Positions 17,896 through 27,055 of a stretch of 58,702 nt of DNA are shown piece by piece. The notes beneath the pieces were generated by a model. It worked only from the letters and a program-made list of their open reading frames with translations, was not told the origin of the DNA and did not search any database. Within the stretch, counting starts at the first letter, position 1. Every line of letters starts with the position of its first letter. The position numbers and the translations under genes are program-made. The DNA comes from an uncultured Lachnospiraceae bacterium (GTDB lineage Bacteria; Bacillota; Clostridia; Lachnospirales; Lachnospiraceae), in NCBI GenBank assembly GCA_902781325.1, contig CACZJD010000004.1, forward strand, positions 1 to 58,702. Direction: 5' to 3'.

Positions 17896-18180
17896 ATGGA
17901 AGCATTCAGATTTATCAACATCGGTTTTGGCAATACCGTCAATGCGGGCAAGATCATCGCCATCGTCAGTCCCGACTCCGCTCCGATAAAGCGCCTTGTA
18001 TCCAAGGCGAGAGAGGACGGCAGGACAGTGGACGCCACTCAGGGACGAAAGACCAAGGCCGTGCTCATTATGGAGAATGACCGCATCATACTCTCCGCGC
18101 TGCTTCCGGAGACGATCCGGGGAAGAGCCCAGGGTATCAGAGAGGATCTGATGAGAGAAGAGCAGGAACGGGAGAACTGA
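17896..18180 (+). CDS. remA: Extracellular matrix regulator RemA (DUF370)
   Basis: This is a 94-aa DNA-binding protein that in Bacillus activates biofilm matrix operons by forming ring-shaped oligomers around which DNA wraps. The start MEAFRFINIGFGNTVN and the segment IVSPDSAPIKRLVSKARE with RTKAVLI-like strands are family hallmarks. It lies 9 nt after yicC and 58 nt before gmk, in the canonical order. Whether it controls the pilus genes further along this window is an open question; nothing here shows it. Confidence 0.93.
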   Translation: MEAFRFINIGFGNTVNAGKIIAIVSPDSAPIKRLVSKAREDGRTVDATQGRKTKAVLIMENDRIILSALLPETIRGRAQGIREDLMREEQEREN

Positions 18181-18238
18181 TGCAGACAGGCCGGGATCGG
18201 AAGACCGGGAAGTACAGGAAGAGGGAAAGAGAAAATTT

Positions 18239-18928
18239 ATGACAGAGAATAAAAGAGACGGCAAACTGGTGGTCATATCCGGATTTTCCGGAGTGGGAAA
18301 GGGAACCGTCGTGAACAGGCTCCTCAGTGACTACGACCACTATACACTCTCCGTATCGATGACGACCAGAAAACCCAGGGAAGGGGAAGTACACGGGGTC
18401 AATTACTATTTTGTCAGCAATGAAGAATTTGAGGAAATGATCAGAAACGGCGGGCTTTTGGAGCACGCGGGATACGCGGACCACTATTACGGAACGCCCA
18501 GGTCATTTGTCGAAGAGAATATGGCAAAGGGCAAGGACGTGATCCTGGAGATCGAGGTCCAGGGAGCCATGCAGATCAAGAAAGTGTTCCCGGACGCGGT
18601 CCTCATCTTTATAACTACTCCGAGCGCCGGAGAGATGGCCAAAAGACTGATCGGAAGAAAAACGGAGACAGAAGAACAGATCGACAACCGCTTTAAGAGA
18701 GCGGTGGAGGAAATAGAGCATTTAGAGAAATATGACTACATTGTGGTCAACGACGATCTGGATGACTGTGTGCGTGAAATAAACGGGATCGTTGAGACTG
18801 AAGAAGGCGGAGTCAGTCTTGACCCGAAGTTCAAGACCCGGTTCCTCAGTGAACTGCTGGAGATCATCGACGAAAGAATGCAGGCAGCCCGGGCGAGGCT
18901 GGCAGCGGAACGGAGCCATAGGAAATAA
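18239..18928 (+). CDS. gmk: Guanylate kinase
   Basis: Guanylate kinase converts GMP to GDP with ATP. The P-loop is GFSGVGKGT at about residues 14-22. The GMP-binding section is seen in SVSMTTRKPREGEVHGVNYYF and GLLEHAGYADHYYGTP. ILEIEVQGAMQIKK and the lid GRKTETEEQIDNRF complete the fold. At 229 aa it is somewhat longer than the 205-aa Bacillus enzyme, because of an extra C-terminal helical tail rich in Arg and Ala. Confidence 0.96.
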   Translation: MTENKRDGKLVVISGFSGVGKGTVVNRLLSDYDHYTLSVSMTTRKPREGEVHGVNYYFVSNEEFEEMIRNGGLLEHAGYADHYYGTPRSFVEENMAKGKDVILEIEVQGAMQIKKVFPDAVLIFITTPSAGEMAKRLIGRKTETEEQIDNRFKRAVEEIEHLEKYDYIVVNDDLDDCVREINGIVETEEGGVSLDPKFKTRFLSELLEIIDERMQAARARLAAERSHRK

Positions 18929-18953
18929 AGAAGGCTGCAAACGGTAAACAACC

Positions 18954-18983
18954 TGTACAAAACAATGGATTCTGTGTTATAGT
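18954..18983 (+). promoter_or_regulatory. Candidate promoter for rpoZ-rimO-pgsA
   Basis: TGTACA and TATAGT are separated by 18 bp, and the -10 is extended (TGTTATAGT). A leader of about 75 nt follows with a small stem-loop (tcagcgc and gcgctga, 19008-19031) before rpoZ. Confidence 0.45.
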
Positions 18984-19068
18984 AACAATTTGGAGAATTG
19001 AGAAAGATCAGCGCTTTAGTGGATGCGCTGACAATGGAGCGTATATTAAGAAAGGAACAGGTACAAAC

Positions 19069-19389
19069 ATGATTCATCCCTCTTATGTGGATTTAATGCA
19101 GGTCGTCAATAAGGGTGTTGAAGAGGGGGAGACTCCCGTCATCAACAGCCGCTATTCCATCGTCATGGCGACGGCTAAGAGAGCCAGACAGATCGTAGAC
19201 GGCGATGAGCCGCTGATCGAAGAAGCGGAAGGCGAGAAGCCGCTCTCCATCGCCGTTGAGGAACTCAACCAGGGTAAGATCCGCATTCTCGCGGAAAATG
19301 AACCTGATGAGGAACAGGAAGAGGAAGAGATCGTCTTTGAAGAGACAGACGAGGAAGAGTATACAGAAGGGGATGTAACTGCCGAATGA
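19069..19389 (+). CDS. rpoZ: RNA polymerase omega subunit
   Basis: Omega helps assemble the beta-prime subunit. The N-terminus (MIHPSYVDLMQ) and NSRYSIVMATAKRARQI are diagnostic, and KPLSIAVEELNQGKI is the second conserved helix. The 106-aa protein is longer than the 67-aa Bacillus form because of a very acidic tail of about 30 residues, almost all Glu and Asp. The stop overlaps the rimO start by 4 nt. The context after gmk is classical. Confidence 0.95.
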   Translation: MIHPSYVDLMQVVNKGVEEGETPVINSRYSIVMATAKRARQIVDGDEPLIEEAEGEKPLSIAVEELNQGKIRILAENEPDEEQEEEEIVFEETDEEEYTEGDVTAE

Positions 19390-20741
19390 AGATTCTTTTT
19401 GTATCACTCGGCTGTGATAAGAACCTTGTAGATTCCGAGGAGATGCTCGGCGCTCTGAGAGAAAGAGGCTATCAGTTTACGGACGATGAGGACGAGGCTG
19501 ATGCCGCGATCGTCAACACCTGCTGTTTCATCATGGATGCCCAGAAGGAGAGCATTGAACAGATCCTTGCACTGGCGGAGCGAAGAACGGAAGGGAAGCT
19601 GAAAGCCCTGATCGTTACCGGCTGTATGGCACAGCGCTATAAGGAAGAGGTGCTCAGGGAGATCCCCGAAGTGGACGCCGTAATAGGAACCACCTCGGAG
19701 GGCAGGATCGCGGAGATCCTGGATGAGATCCTGCAAAAAGGAGGACCTGCAGGCTCCGGCGGCTATCTTCTGGTGGACAGCGAGGATAAACGGACTGGAA
19801 CGACCGCGGAGCGCGTCGTAACGACCGGAGGTTATTACAGCTATCTCAAGATCGCCGAGGGGTGCGACAAGTGCTGCACCTACTGTGTTATTCCTTCGAT
19901 CCGGGGACACTACAGAAGCGTTCCGATGGAGCAGCTGCTCGATCAGGCGCGGCTTCTGGCCTCGAAGGGGATCAGGGAGCTGATCCTTGTGGCGCAGGAA
20001 ACGACGCTTTACGGCACGGATCTGTACGGACACAAAGCGCTTCCCGAACTGCTCAGGAAACTGGCCGGTATCCCGGGGATCGAATGGATCCGTCTGATGT
20101 ACTGCTATCCCGAGGAGATCACGGAAGAGATCGCACAGGCTATGAGGGATATTCCCCAGGTTCTGCATTATATCGATATGCCGGTCCAGCACGCTTCGGA
20201 TGAGATCCTGAAGAGGATGGGAAGGCACACCGACAGACAGGAACTGACTGAGAAGATCGCAATGCTCAGAGAAATGATGCCTGACATCTGTCTGCGCACA
20301 ACGCTGATCACCGGATTCCCCGGGGAGAAAGAAGAGGACCACAGAGCGCTTCTGGATTTTGTCAGGGAAATGCGGTTTGACCGCCTGGGTGTATTTACCT
20401 ACTCGAAAGAGGACGGAACACCGGCGGCCAGGATGTCGCCCCAGATTCCCGCGCGGGTCAAAAAGAAGAGGCAGAAGGAACTTATGCTCCTTCAGCAGCA
20501 GATCGCATTTGAAGCCGCGCAGAAAATGGAGGGCTGCGTTCTCGACGCTTTGGTGGAAGGACAGCTTGTGGGAGAACACGTTTATCTGGCGAGAACTTAT
20601 AAAGATGCGCCAGGAATAGACGGCGCTTTGTTTATCGAAACACAGAGAGAACTTATGACAGGTGATCTTGTGAAGGTTAAAGTCACAGGATCCAGAGAAT
20701 ATGATCTTATAGGAGGATTGTACTATGAATCTGCCGAATAA
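19386..20741 (+). CDS. rimO: Ribosomal protein S12 methylthiotransferase RimO
   Basis: RimO is a radical-SAM enzyme that methylthiolates a conserved aspartate of ribosomal protein S12. The N-terminal UPF0004 domain begins MKILFVSLGCDKNLVDSE, with cysteines for the auxiliary cluster also in NTCCF and TGCMAQR. The radical-SAM cluster motif is CDKCCTYC (CxxxCxxC). The C-terminal part is a TRAM domain with the ending VKVTGSREYDLIGGLYYE. The CDKN signature near residue 10 favours RimO over MiaB. It is coupled to rpoZ by ATGA and overlaps pgsA by 17 nt. Confidence 0.95.
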   Translation: MKILFVSLGCDKNLVDSEEMLGALRERGYQFTDDEDEADAAIVNTCCFIMDAQKESIEQILALAERRTEGKLKALIVTGCMAQRYKEEVLREIPEVDAVIGTTSEGRIAEILDEILQKGGPAGSGGYLLVDSEDKRTGTTAERVVTTGGYYSYLKIAEGCDKCCTYCVIPSIRGHYRSVPMEQLLDQARLLASKGIRELILVAQETTLYGTDLYGHKALPELLRKLAGIPGIEWIRLMYCYPEEITEEIAQAMRDIPQVLHYIDMPVQHASDEILKRMGRHTDRQELTEKIAMLREMMPDICLRTTLITGFPGEKEEDHRALLDFVREMRFDRLGVFTYSKEDGTPAARMSPQIPARVKKKRQKELMLLQQQIAFEAAQKMEGCVLDALVEGQLVGEHVYLARTYKDAPGIDGALFIETQRELMTGDLVKVKVTGSREYDLIGGLYYESAE

Positions 20742-21261
20742 ACTTACGGTTCTGCGTATGGTACTAGTGCCTTTCTTTGTCGCGACCCTGCTGCTGTCAC
20801 AGAACAATGATTCCCTCAAGTGGGTGGCGCTGGTGCTGTTTGTCGTCGCGTCCCTTACGGACTTTTTGGACGGATACATTGCCAGGAAATACAATCTGAT
20901 CACGAATTTCGGGAAATTTATGGATCCCCTGGCGGACAAGATCCTGACTATCTCCGGCATGATCTGCCTGATCGAACTGGGAAGGATCCCTTCCTGGATC
21001 GTCGTGATCATCGTTGCCAGAGAATTTATCATCAGCGGATTCCGCCTGGTGGCTGCCGAGAACGGCGTTGTCATCGCGGCTAACTACTGGGGAAAGTTTA
21101 AGACGAATTTCCAGATGGCCATGATCATTCTGATGATCATGAATATCCCTCAGCTTCAGCTGCTCACTGACATAGTGATGTGGATCGCGCTGGCCCTCAC
21201 GCTGATCTCGCTTTGGACCTATATTTCGGCCAATAAGCAGGTGCTCGCGGGAGACATGTAA
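20725..21261 (+). CDS. pgsA: CDP-diacylglycerol--glycerol-3-phosphate 3-phosphatidyltransferase
   Basis: PgsA makes phosphatidylglycerol phosphate in the membrane. The 178-aa protein has several transmembrane helices and the CDP-alcohol phosphotransferase signature (DGxxAR, later G and two Asp) in DFLDGYIARKYNLIT followed by GKFMDPLADK. It overlaps the end of rimO, so its ribosome site (AGGAGG, about 8 nt before its ATG) lies inside the rimO coding sequence. Confidence 0.95.
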   Translation: MNLPNKLTVLRMVLVPFFVATLLLSQNNDSLKWVALVLFVVASLTDFLDGYIARKYNLITNFGKFMDPLADKILTISGMICLIELGRIPSWIVVIIVAREFIISGFRLVAAENGVVIAANYWGKFKTNFQMAMIILMIMNIPQLQLLTDIVMWIALALTLISLWTYISANKQVLAGDM

Positions 21262-21302
21262 GTAATTGCCGCAGCAAACGCGAAGAACAGATAAGAATCA
21301 AA

Positions 21303-21332
21303 AGCCCTGCCGGGAGAGATCCTGACAGGGCT
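21303..21332 (+). terminator. Possible weak terminator after pgsA
   Basis: A 7-bp stem (agccctg pairing with cagggct) with a long loop lies between pgsA and thiN. The following sequence (gtcttgt) is a poor T-run, so read-through is likely. Confidence 0.35.
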
Positions 21333-21370
21333 GTCTTGTATCCTTGCATGAGAAAGGCGGGAATAAAGCG

Positions 21371-22066
21371 ATGAATGGAAGATGCATCCTGATGTGCGCC
21401 GGGGAATTTCATCCCATGAAGATCGAAAAAAGGCCGGGGGATTTTGTGATCGCGGTAGACGGCGGTCTCCGATACCTCAGGGAATGCGGGATCGAGCCGG
21501 ACTTTCTGCTGGGAGATTTCGACTCCCTCGGGGAAGAGTACGCGCAAACAGTGGCAAAATACCGCGGGATGGGGGAAGATCATTTCCTTCAGCTGCCGGT
21601 GGTCAAAGACGACACGGACACAATGGCAGCGGCAAGGCTCGGGATCCGCAGAGGCTATAAGGATTTCCTGATCTACGGCGCGATGGGAGGAAGGCTCGAT
21701 CACACGTTGGCGAATATCCAGACTATGACCTGGATCCTGCGAAGCGGAGGGCAGGCTTCTATGCTCGACGGAAATACCCGGGTTACGGTGATCGGACCCG
21801 GGGTATTCAGGATTCCCGGGGATTTTGAGGGAACGGTATCTCTGTTTGCGCTTGACAGATGCCTGAGCGGCGTGACGATCCGGGGAATGAAGTATGAAAC
21901 AGAAAATGCTGCGGTCCCGAACGATTATCCGGTGGGCTGCAGCAATGAGACTCTGCCGGACAGCGGCAGTAAAGGCGCTTATTATTCGATCGGAGAGGGC
22001 ACCGGCCTCCTTGTCATGACGGAGAATCTGCTCAATAGGGGTCAGACCCCATACGCTGGGGTCTGA
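21371..22066 (+). CDS. thiN: Thiamine pyrophosphokinase
   Basis: ThiN makes thiamine diphosphate from thiamine and ATP. The 231-aa protein shows FVIAVDGGLRYL, DFLLGDFDSLGEE, VKDDTDTMAAARLG and GAMGGRLDHTLANI, all typical motifs of the family. A TTG 27 nt upstream is in frame, but the ATG at 21371 has AAAGGCGGG at a good distance. The last ten codons (ending RGQTPYAGV) and the stop codon come from a palindromic element and look like an addition to the natural C-terminus, which would end near MTENLL. Confidence 0.93.
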   Translation: MNGRCILMCAGEFHPMKIEKRPGDFVIAVDGGLRYLRECGIEPDFLLGDFDSLGEEYAQTVAKYRGMGEDHFLQLPVVKDDTDTMAAARLGIRRGYKDFLIYGAMGGRLDHTLANIQTMTWILRSGGQASMLDGNTRVTVIGPGVFRIPGDFEGTVSLFALDRCLSGVTIRGMKYETENAAVPNDYPVGCSNETLPDSGSKGAYYSIGEGTGLLVMTENLLNRGQTPYAGV

Positions 22067-22070
22067 CCCC
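22038..22070. repeat. REP-like double palindrome overlapping the thiN stop codon
   Basis: Two 13-nt arms, ggggtcagacccc and ggggtctgacccc, flank a 7-nt spacer. Together they form a perfect 13-bp hairpin, and each arm is also a palindrome around its central base. The element encodes the last residues and stop of thiN and ends 5 nt before the end of the convergent CDF gene. Similar GGGGTCNGACCCC units occur next to REP-associated Y1 transposases in other bacteria. It could act as a bidirectional terminator. No transposase is nearby. Confidence 0.75.
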
Positions 22071-22075
22071 GTCTA

Positions 22076-23236
22076 CTAGACTCTGTCCACGCGGATGATG
22101 GCCTGATAGCCCGGCAGTTCACGGCTGATATAGTCAGTGAGGGCAAGCAGGATACTCTCGTCGGTTTCCTTGTAGGAAAAAGGAAACTGCGCGTCGAAGG
22201 ACACAGCGGGCATATCCTCTCCCCGCAGGATCCGGAAATCATGCAGTCCCGCCTCCGGGTCCATGGAGCGAAGCTTTTTGAGCACCCTGCTCCTGAGAAG
22301 ATGGGCCTGATGATCCTTGGAATCCACGGGATCCATATGAATGACACTCATGACGCCGAGTTCGCTGTCGAGCCTCGTCTCCAGGCGGTCGATGATCTCG
22401 TGGGCATGCACCAGGGAGAAGTCAGAGGGTATTTCGGCGTGGAGAGAGACGATCTGATGCCCGGGCCCGTAATCGTGGATCATCAGGTCATGCATATCAA
22501 GGATGCCCTCTGTGTGAAGGACGATCTCCTCGATCTTTGAGGTGAGCGCCGGATCGGGAGCCTGTCCGAGAAGGGGGCTTACAGTATCGAACGCGGAACG
22601 GATCCCCGTATGGAGGATGAACAGCGAGACGGCAAGTCCGCACCATCCGTCCAGGTGAAGTCCGAGTTTTGCTGACATGAACTGGCAAAGGAGGACGGCA
22701 GAGGTGGCGGCGCAGTCGCTTATGGAGTCCATAGCTGTGGAGCGCAGGGCAACGCTGTCAATTGCTTCTGCCAGATTGCGGTTATAGCAAAACATATATA
22801 GCTTAACGGCAATGGAAGCCGCAAGTACAGCAGCTGCCGCTCCGGAGAACACGGTCTGTACAGGGGAAACGATTCTGTCAAGTGAGCTCTTGGCGAGATC
22901 GGCTCCCACCATGATGATAGAAATGCTGATCAGGAGTCCCGCGATGTACTCGACCCGGCCATGGCCGAAGGGATGGTCTCTGTCCGCTTTTTTTCCGGCA
23001 AGTTTAAAGCCGATCAGGGTGATCACGCTCGAAGCGGCGTCTGAGAGGTTGTTGAAGGCGTCCGCAGTGATCGAGACCGAGTGAACGAGTATTCCGGCAG
23101 AGAGTTTCCCTGCAAAAAGGAGCAGATTAAGAAAAATACCGACTGTTCCCGAGAGGACGCCATAGCGGCGCCTCACCTCGGGAAGGTCGGTTTTTTCATG
23201 ATCCGGAATAAAAAGCCTGGATAATAATGTGATCAA
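22076..23236 (-). CDS. Cation diffusion facilitator family metal transporter
   Basis: This is an efflux pump for divalent metals (Zn2+, Fe2+, Mn2+ or Co2+) driven by proton exchange. Six membrane segments are visible. The metal-site helix residues are in TADAFNNLSDAASS and in DRDHPFGHGRVEYIAGL, and a cytoplasmic C-terminal domain follows. A reading frame begins at 23320 inside glnN, but its first 28 residues do not resemble the family. A TTG at 23236 follows GAGGG at about 6 nt and starts LITLLSRLFI, giving 386 aa. It lies one nt after the glnN stop, so the two are coupled. Metal specificity cannot be told by eye. Confidence 0.9.
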   Translation of the reverse strand: MITLLSRLFIPDHEKTDLPEVRRRYGVLSGTVGIFLNLLLFAGKLSAGILVHSVSITADAFNNLSDAASSVITLIGFKLAGKKADRDHPFGHGRVEYIAGLLISISIIMVGADLAKSSLDRIVSPVQTVFSGAAAAVLAASIAVKLYMFCYNRNLAEAIDSVALRSTAMDSISDCAATSAVLLCQFMSAKLGLHLDGWCGLAVSLFILHTGIRSAFDTVSPLLGQAPDPALTSKIEEIVLHTEGILDMHDLMIHDYGPGHQIVSLHAEIPSDFSLVHAHEIIDRLETRLDSELGVMSVIHMDPVDSKDHQAHLLRSRVLKKLRSMDPEAGLHDFRILRGEDMPAVSFDAQFPFSYKETDESILLALTDYISRELPGYQAIIRVDRV

Positions 23237-23237
23237 T

Positions 23238-25331
23238 TTAACCCTCGCTGAAAAGAAGATCGGAATAAGTGGGGAAAGGCCACTCGCTTCTCTTTGTAAT
23301 GGTCTCAAGCTCATCCGCATAACTTCTGCACTCGTTCATGTCGGGCACGAGAATGTCATGGCAGTAGCGCATTGCCTCTGCAGGCGATGCGGGAACACTT
23401 CGGAGATCCTTCTCCAGCTTCAGGCAGGCGTCGTGCAGGCAGTCCGACAGCATGCAGTTGTTGCGGGCATTGTTTTCTTCATATTTAAATGGAAGACCGA
23501 GTTCCCTGCGCTCCGCGAAACCTTTGCACAGGGACGCTCCGTACGCGGAAACGGCAGGAAGGATATCCTTGCGGATCATATCGATCATGGTGCGGGCCTC
23601 GATCTCGATGGTCGCATTGTAGTTCTCCACATGGATATTGTATCGGGCGTCGACTTCCTCTCTGGTGTAGATGGCGTGATCCGTAAAGAGACGGATATTC
23701 TTCTCGTCGATGTAGGCGGGAAGCGCGTCCACAGCAGTGGAGAAGTTGGAGAGTCCGCGCAGTTTCGCCTCCGCGATCCAGGACTCGTCGTAACCGTTGC
23801 CGTCGAAAATGATCCTGCGGTGCGCCGTCAGCTCACGCCGGATCAGATGGGCGATGCAGTCGTCAAAATCGTCCGCTTTTTCAAGCTCATCCGCAAACAG
23901 CATCAGTTCGTGCGCCATGACGGTGTTCAGAACGATGTTGGGACCGGCGATGGAGAGCGAGGATCCGGGCATGCGGAATTCAAACTTGTTGCCGGTGAAG
24001 GCCATAGGGGAAGTGCGGTTCCTGTCCGTATTGTCCTGGGGAATCGGCGGCATCACGTCGACGCCGATGTCCAGAGTCCGCTTTCCGAGGCCTTTCATGG
24101 CCGTGTCATTGATGATGGAATTCACAACTGCGCTCAGTTCAGCACCCAGGAAAATGGAGACAACAGCGGGCGGCGCTTCCTGCGCACCGAGACGGTGGTC
24201 GTTGCCGGGGGTCGCCACGGTGGCCCGCAGCATATCCTGGTACTCATCGACACCCTTGATAAAGGCAGTCAGAAACAGGAGGAACTGCGCGTTCTGGCGG
24301 GGGGTTGACCCGGGCTTGAAGAGGTTCCTTCCGGTGTCCGTAGACAGGGACCAGTTATCGTGTTTGCCCGAACCGTTGACGCCGGCGAAAGGCTTCTCGT
24401 GGAGCAGACAGACGAGGCCGTGGCGGTCCGCGACCTTCTTCATGATCTCCATTGTGATCTGATTCTGATCGCAGGCGGTGTTGGCATCGCTGTAAATAGG
24501 AGCCATTTCATGCTGGGAAGGCGCCACCTCGTTGTGCTTAGTCTTGGAGAGGACACCCAGCTTCCAGAGTTCATTGTCCAGATCCTGCATATAGGAGGCA
24601 ACTCTGGGGCGGATCGCGCCAAAATAGTGATCTTCCAGTTCCTGTCCTCTGGGGGGCTTGGCACCGAAGAGCGTCCTGCCGGTCATGATCAGGTCTTCGC
24701 GCTTATTATAAAGCTTTTTGTCGAGAAGGAAGTATTCCTGCTCGGCGCCCACCTGAGAGATGACCCTGGTTGTGGCAGTATCGCCGAAGAGCCGCAGAAT
24801 GCGGACGGCCTGTTTGCTCACAGCGTCCATGGAACGCAGAAGAGGAGTTTTTTTGTCCAGCGCGTGCCCGGAGTAGGAGCAGAAGATCGTGGGAATGCAC
24901 AGAGACTTTTCCTTAATAAATGCGAAGGAAGTGGGATCCCAGGCTGTGTATCCTCTGGCTTCAAAGGTAGCGCGAAGACCGCCGGACGGGAATGAAGAGG
25001 CGTCGGGTTCTCCCCTGACCAGCTCTTTGCCTGAGAATTCCAGCACGATCCTTCCCTTATCTTCGGGAGAGATGAAACTGTCGTGTTTCTCCGCGGTCAC
25101 ACCGGTCATGGGCTGGAACCAGTGTGTATAATGGGTCGCCCCTTTTTCAACAGCCCACTGCTTCATGGCTTCCGCGATCTCATTAGCTGTAGATATATCA
25201 AGGGGAGTTCCATCGCTGACACTTTTTTTCCACTGCCTGTAGCAGCTGGGGGAAAGGCGCTCTTTCATAGTATCTTCATTGAATACCATGCTGCCGAAGA
25301 GCTCCGGGAATTTCCCTGTATCATTACTCAT
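23238..25331 (-). CDS. glnN: Glutamine synthetase type III
   Basis: The enzyme makes glutamine from glutamate, ammonia and ATP. The 697-aa length and the motifs ELFGSMVFNEDTMKERL, THYTHWFQPMTG, GAEQEYFLLDK, NEVAPSQHEMAP and the long FAGVNGSGKHDNWS mark GSIII, the large dodecameric form found in Bacteroides, cyanobacteria and many Clostridia. The start follows AAGGAG. A TGATAATAT extended -10 lies upstream on the minus strand, with a small hairpin in the leader. No regulator or ammonium transporter gene is adjacent. Instead, a CDF transporter follows in the same transcript. Confidence 0.95.
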   Translation of the reverse strand: MSNDTGKFPELFGSMVFNEDTMKERLSPSCYRQWKKSVSDGTPLDISTANEIAEAMKQWAVEKGATHYTHWFQPMTGVTAEKHDSFISPEDKGRIVLEFSGKELVRGEPDASSFPSGGLRATFEARGYTAWDPTSFAFIKEKSLCIPTIFCSYSGHALDKKTPLLRSMDAVSKQAVRILRLFGDTATTRVISQVGAEQEYFLLDKKLYNKREDLIMTGRTLFGAKPPRGQELEDHYFGAIRPRVASYMQDLDNELWKLGVLSKTKHNEVAPSQHEMAPIYSDANTACDQNQITMEIMKKVADRHGLVCLLHEKPFAGVNGSGKHDNWSLSTDTGRNLFKPGSTPRQNAQFLLFLTAFIKGVDEYQDMLRATVATPGNDHRLGAQEAPPAVVSIFLGAELSAVVNSIINDTAMKGLGKRTLDIGVDVMPPIPQDNTDRNRTSPMAFTGNKFEFRMPGSSLSIAGPNIVLNTVMAHELMLFADELEKADDFDDCIAHLIRRELTAHRRIIFDGNGYDESWIAEAKLRGLSNFSTAVDALPAYIDEKNIRLFTDHAIYTREEVDARYNIHVENYNATIEIEARTMIDMIRKDILPAVSAYGASLCKGFAERRELGLPFKYEENNARNNCMLSDCLHDACLKLEKDLRSVPASPAEAMRYCHDILVPDMNECRSYADELETITKRSEWPFPTYSDLLFSEG

Positions 25332-25466
25332 TTATATTCTCCTTCCGTTTACTGATTTGAACAGTCCCGTGAGACAGATTTGTATCTGTTCATAAAACAG
25401 TTACATATTATCACAAATACGCGCAGAAAATTTCATGAAATAGGCTGATTCCAAAAAAAAACACAA

Positions 25467-25495
25467 TTTACGCCGTAATGGAATCGTGATAATAT
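25467..25495 (+). promoter_or_regulatory. Candidate promoter for the L,D-transpeptidase gene
   Basis: TTTACG and TAATAT are separated by 17 bp, and the -10 has an upstream TG (TGATAATAT). It ends about 32 nt before the start codon. Confidence 0.5.
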
Positions 25496-25527
25496 TAGTC
25501 TCGATTTACATAAAGGAGGCATGAAGT

Positions 25528-27021
25528 ATGATAGATGCGGGGCGCAAAGGCAGACGTTCGGCCGGGAAGAACTCTCTGCTTAAGTTTGCGGCGATGTACG
25601 GAGTCTCTGCCATCCTCGGAATGGGAGTTTATTACGGATACAGGTTTTACTGTGAGAGCAATAACAGCGGTTTCCTCAAGGGAACTCTGGTGGACGGCGA
25701 AGATGTTTACGGAATGTCGGCGGACGAGGTGCTGCAGCTCATTCACGACAAGTACGAGAACTCCGAGATCATTATCACAGAGAATGAAAATGAGGATCTG
25801 AGGGGAAATCTCTCTTTTTACGGCTACGAGATCGACCGGGAGAAACTTAGCGGAGATCTGCAGACCGCGGCCTCTGAACAAAAAAATAACGAGAATGTGC
25901 TGCGCAGCATATTTGACAGATATGAATGCGAGATCGAAGCGCGGCCGCAGGAAAAAACGGAAATCTTTACAAAGCAGGTCAGGGCTGACGCGCTGGAAGT
26001 GGCAAGATACCCCTCACAGGACGCCTGCCTCTACTATGACAGTCAGGCGGATGCCCTGGCGATCAGAGAAGAGATCCAGGGAAACGAGATTACAGATCAG
26101 CAGCTGCAGGACTATGTCAGGGACTGCATCAGACAGACACTGGACTCTGAAGACGGCCTTCACAGAAGTTTTGAATTTCCATGGGATCTTTGCGAAAAAC
26201 CGCAGATCTACAGAGACGACGCCGGTCTTGTCGAAAAGAGGGACGCCGTAAATGAGTACGCGGGAGCCGGGCTCACCTATACCTTCGGGGACGAAAAGGA
26301 AGAATATGATCTTATGGACCTCTGCGACCGGTTCATGGAGATCAGCGGCGGAAAAGCTCAATTGAGCGATGAGAAGATCGCGGCCTTCGTGGAAGAACTC
26401 GCGGCAAAATATGATACGCGCTATATAGAACGGAAATTCAACTCCACGCTCAGGGGTGAGATCACGATCAAAGCTTCCCGCAATGACTACGGCTATACGA
26501 TCCTTAAGGAGGACGAGGCGGAGCAGATCCGGGAAGACATCGAATCCCGAAGCCATGTGACGAGAGAACCGGTTTATCTGGAGAAGAACTCCTGGGGCAA
26601 TCCTTATTACCTGGCAAGAAACGGAACAGACGATCTGGCCGGAACATATATTGAAGTTGATCTCTCCGCACAGCATGTGTGGTTTTATAAGAACGGTGAA
26701 GTTTACACTGAGTGCAGCTGCGTATCCGGCGATGTGACAAAGGATCACGGGACGCAGACCGGGTGCTTCCCCCTTGCTTACAAGGAGAGCCCGTCTGTTC
26801 TCACCGGCGGCAACGGCGAGGATGAATATGAGACAGAAGTCAATTACTGGATGCCCTTCTATGAAGGGCAGGGCCTGCACGACGCTACCTGGAGATACTC
26901 CTTCGGCGGCAGTATCTACAAGGGAAACGGATCTCACGGCTGCGTGAACATTCCGCTTAGTGCCGCGGAAGAGATCTATGAGGCGGTCGACACCGGAACG
27001 GCGATCATTATATTTTACTAA
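25528..27021 (+). CDS. L,D-transpeptidase (YkuD) with N-terminal membrane anchor
   Basis: The 497-aa protein would form 3-3 cross-links in peptidoglycan or attach proteins to it. It has one N-terminal membrane helix (about residues 18-40). A peptidoglycan-binding region of about 300 residues follows; it begins GTLVDGEDVYGMSADEVLQLI, as in the PG_binding_4 domain of VanW-type proteins. The YkuD domain is at the end. The catalytic motif is SHGCVNIP with Cys472, and the upstream half is YIEVDLSAQHVWFY. The gene starts after AAGGAGG. proB begins 35 nt after its stop, so they may share a transcript. Confidence 0.93.
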   Translation: MIDAGRKGRRSAGKNSLLKFAAMYGVSAILGMGVYYGYRFYCESNNSGFLKGTLVDGEDVYGMSADEVLQLIHDKYENSEIIITENENEDLRGNLSFYGYEIDREKLSGDLQTAASEQKNNENVLRSIFDRYECEIEARPQEKTEIFTKQVRADALEVARYPSQDACLYYDSQADALAIREEIQGNEITDQQLQDYVRDCIRQTLDSEDGLHRSFEFPWDLCEKPQIYRDDAGLVEKRDAVNEYAGAGLTYTFGDEKEEYDLMDLCDRFMEISGGKAQLSDEKIAAFVEELAAKYDTRYIERKFNSTLRGEITIKASRNDYGYTILKEDEAEQIREDIESRSHVTREPVYLEKNSWGNPYYLARNGTDDLAGTYIEVDLSAQHVWFYKNGEVYTECSCVSGDVTKDHGTQTGCFPLAYKESPSVLTGGNGEDEYETEVNYWMPFYEGQGLHDATWRYSFGGSIYKGNGSHGCVNIPLSAAEEIYEAVDTGTAIIIFY

Positions 27022-27055
27022 ACAGCATGTAAACCAAGTTGCGAAAGGATCTATC

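Noticed and set aside
19404-21074. 556-aa open frame on the minus strand
   Set aside because: It is the shadow of rimO and pgsA, both fully conserved on the plus strand. Few stops arise from their codon bias.
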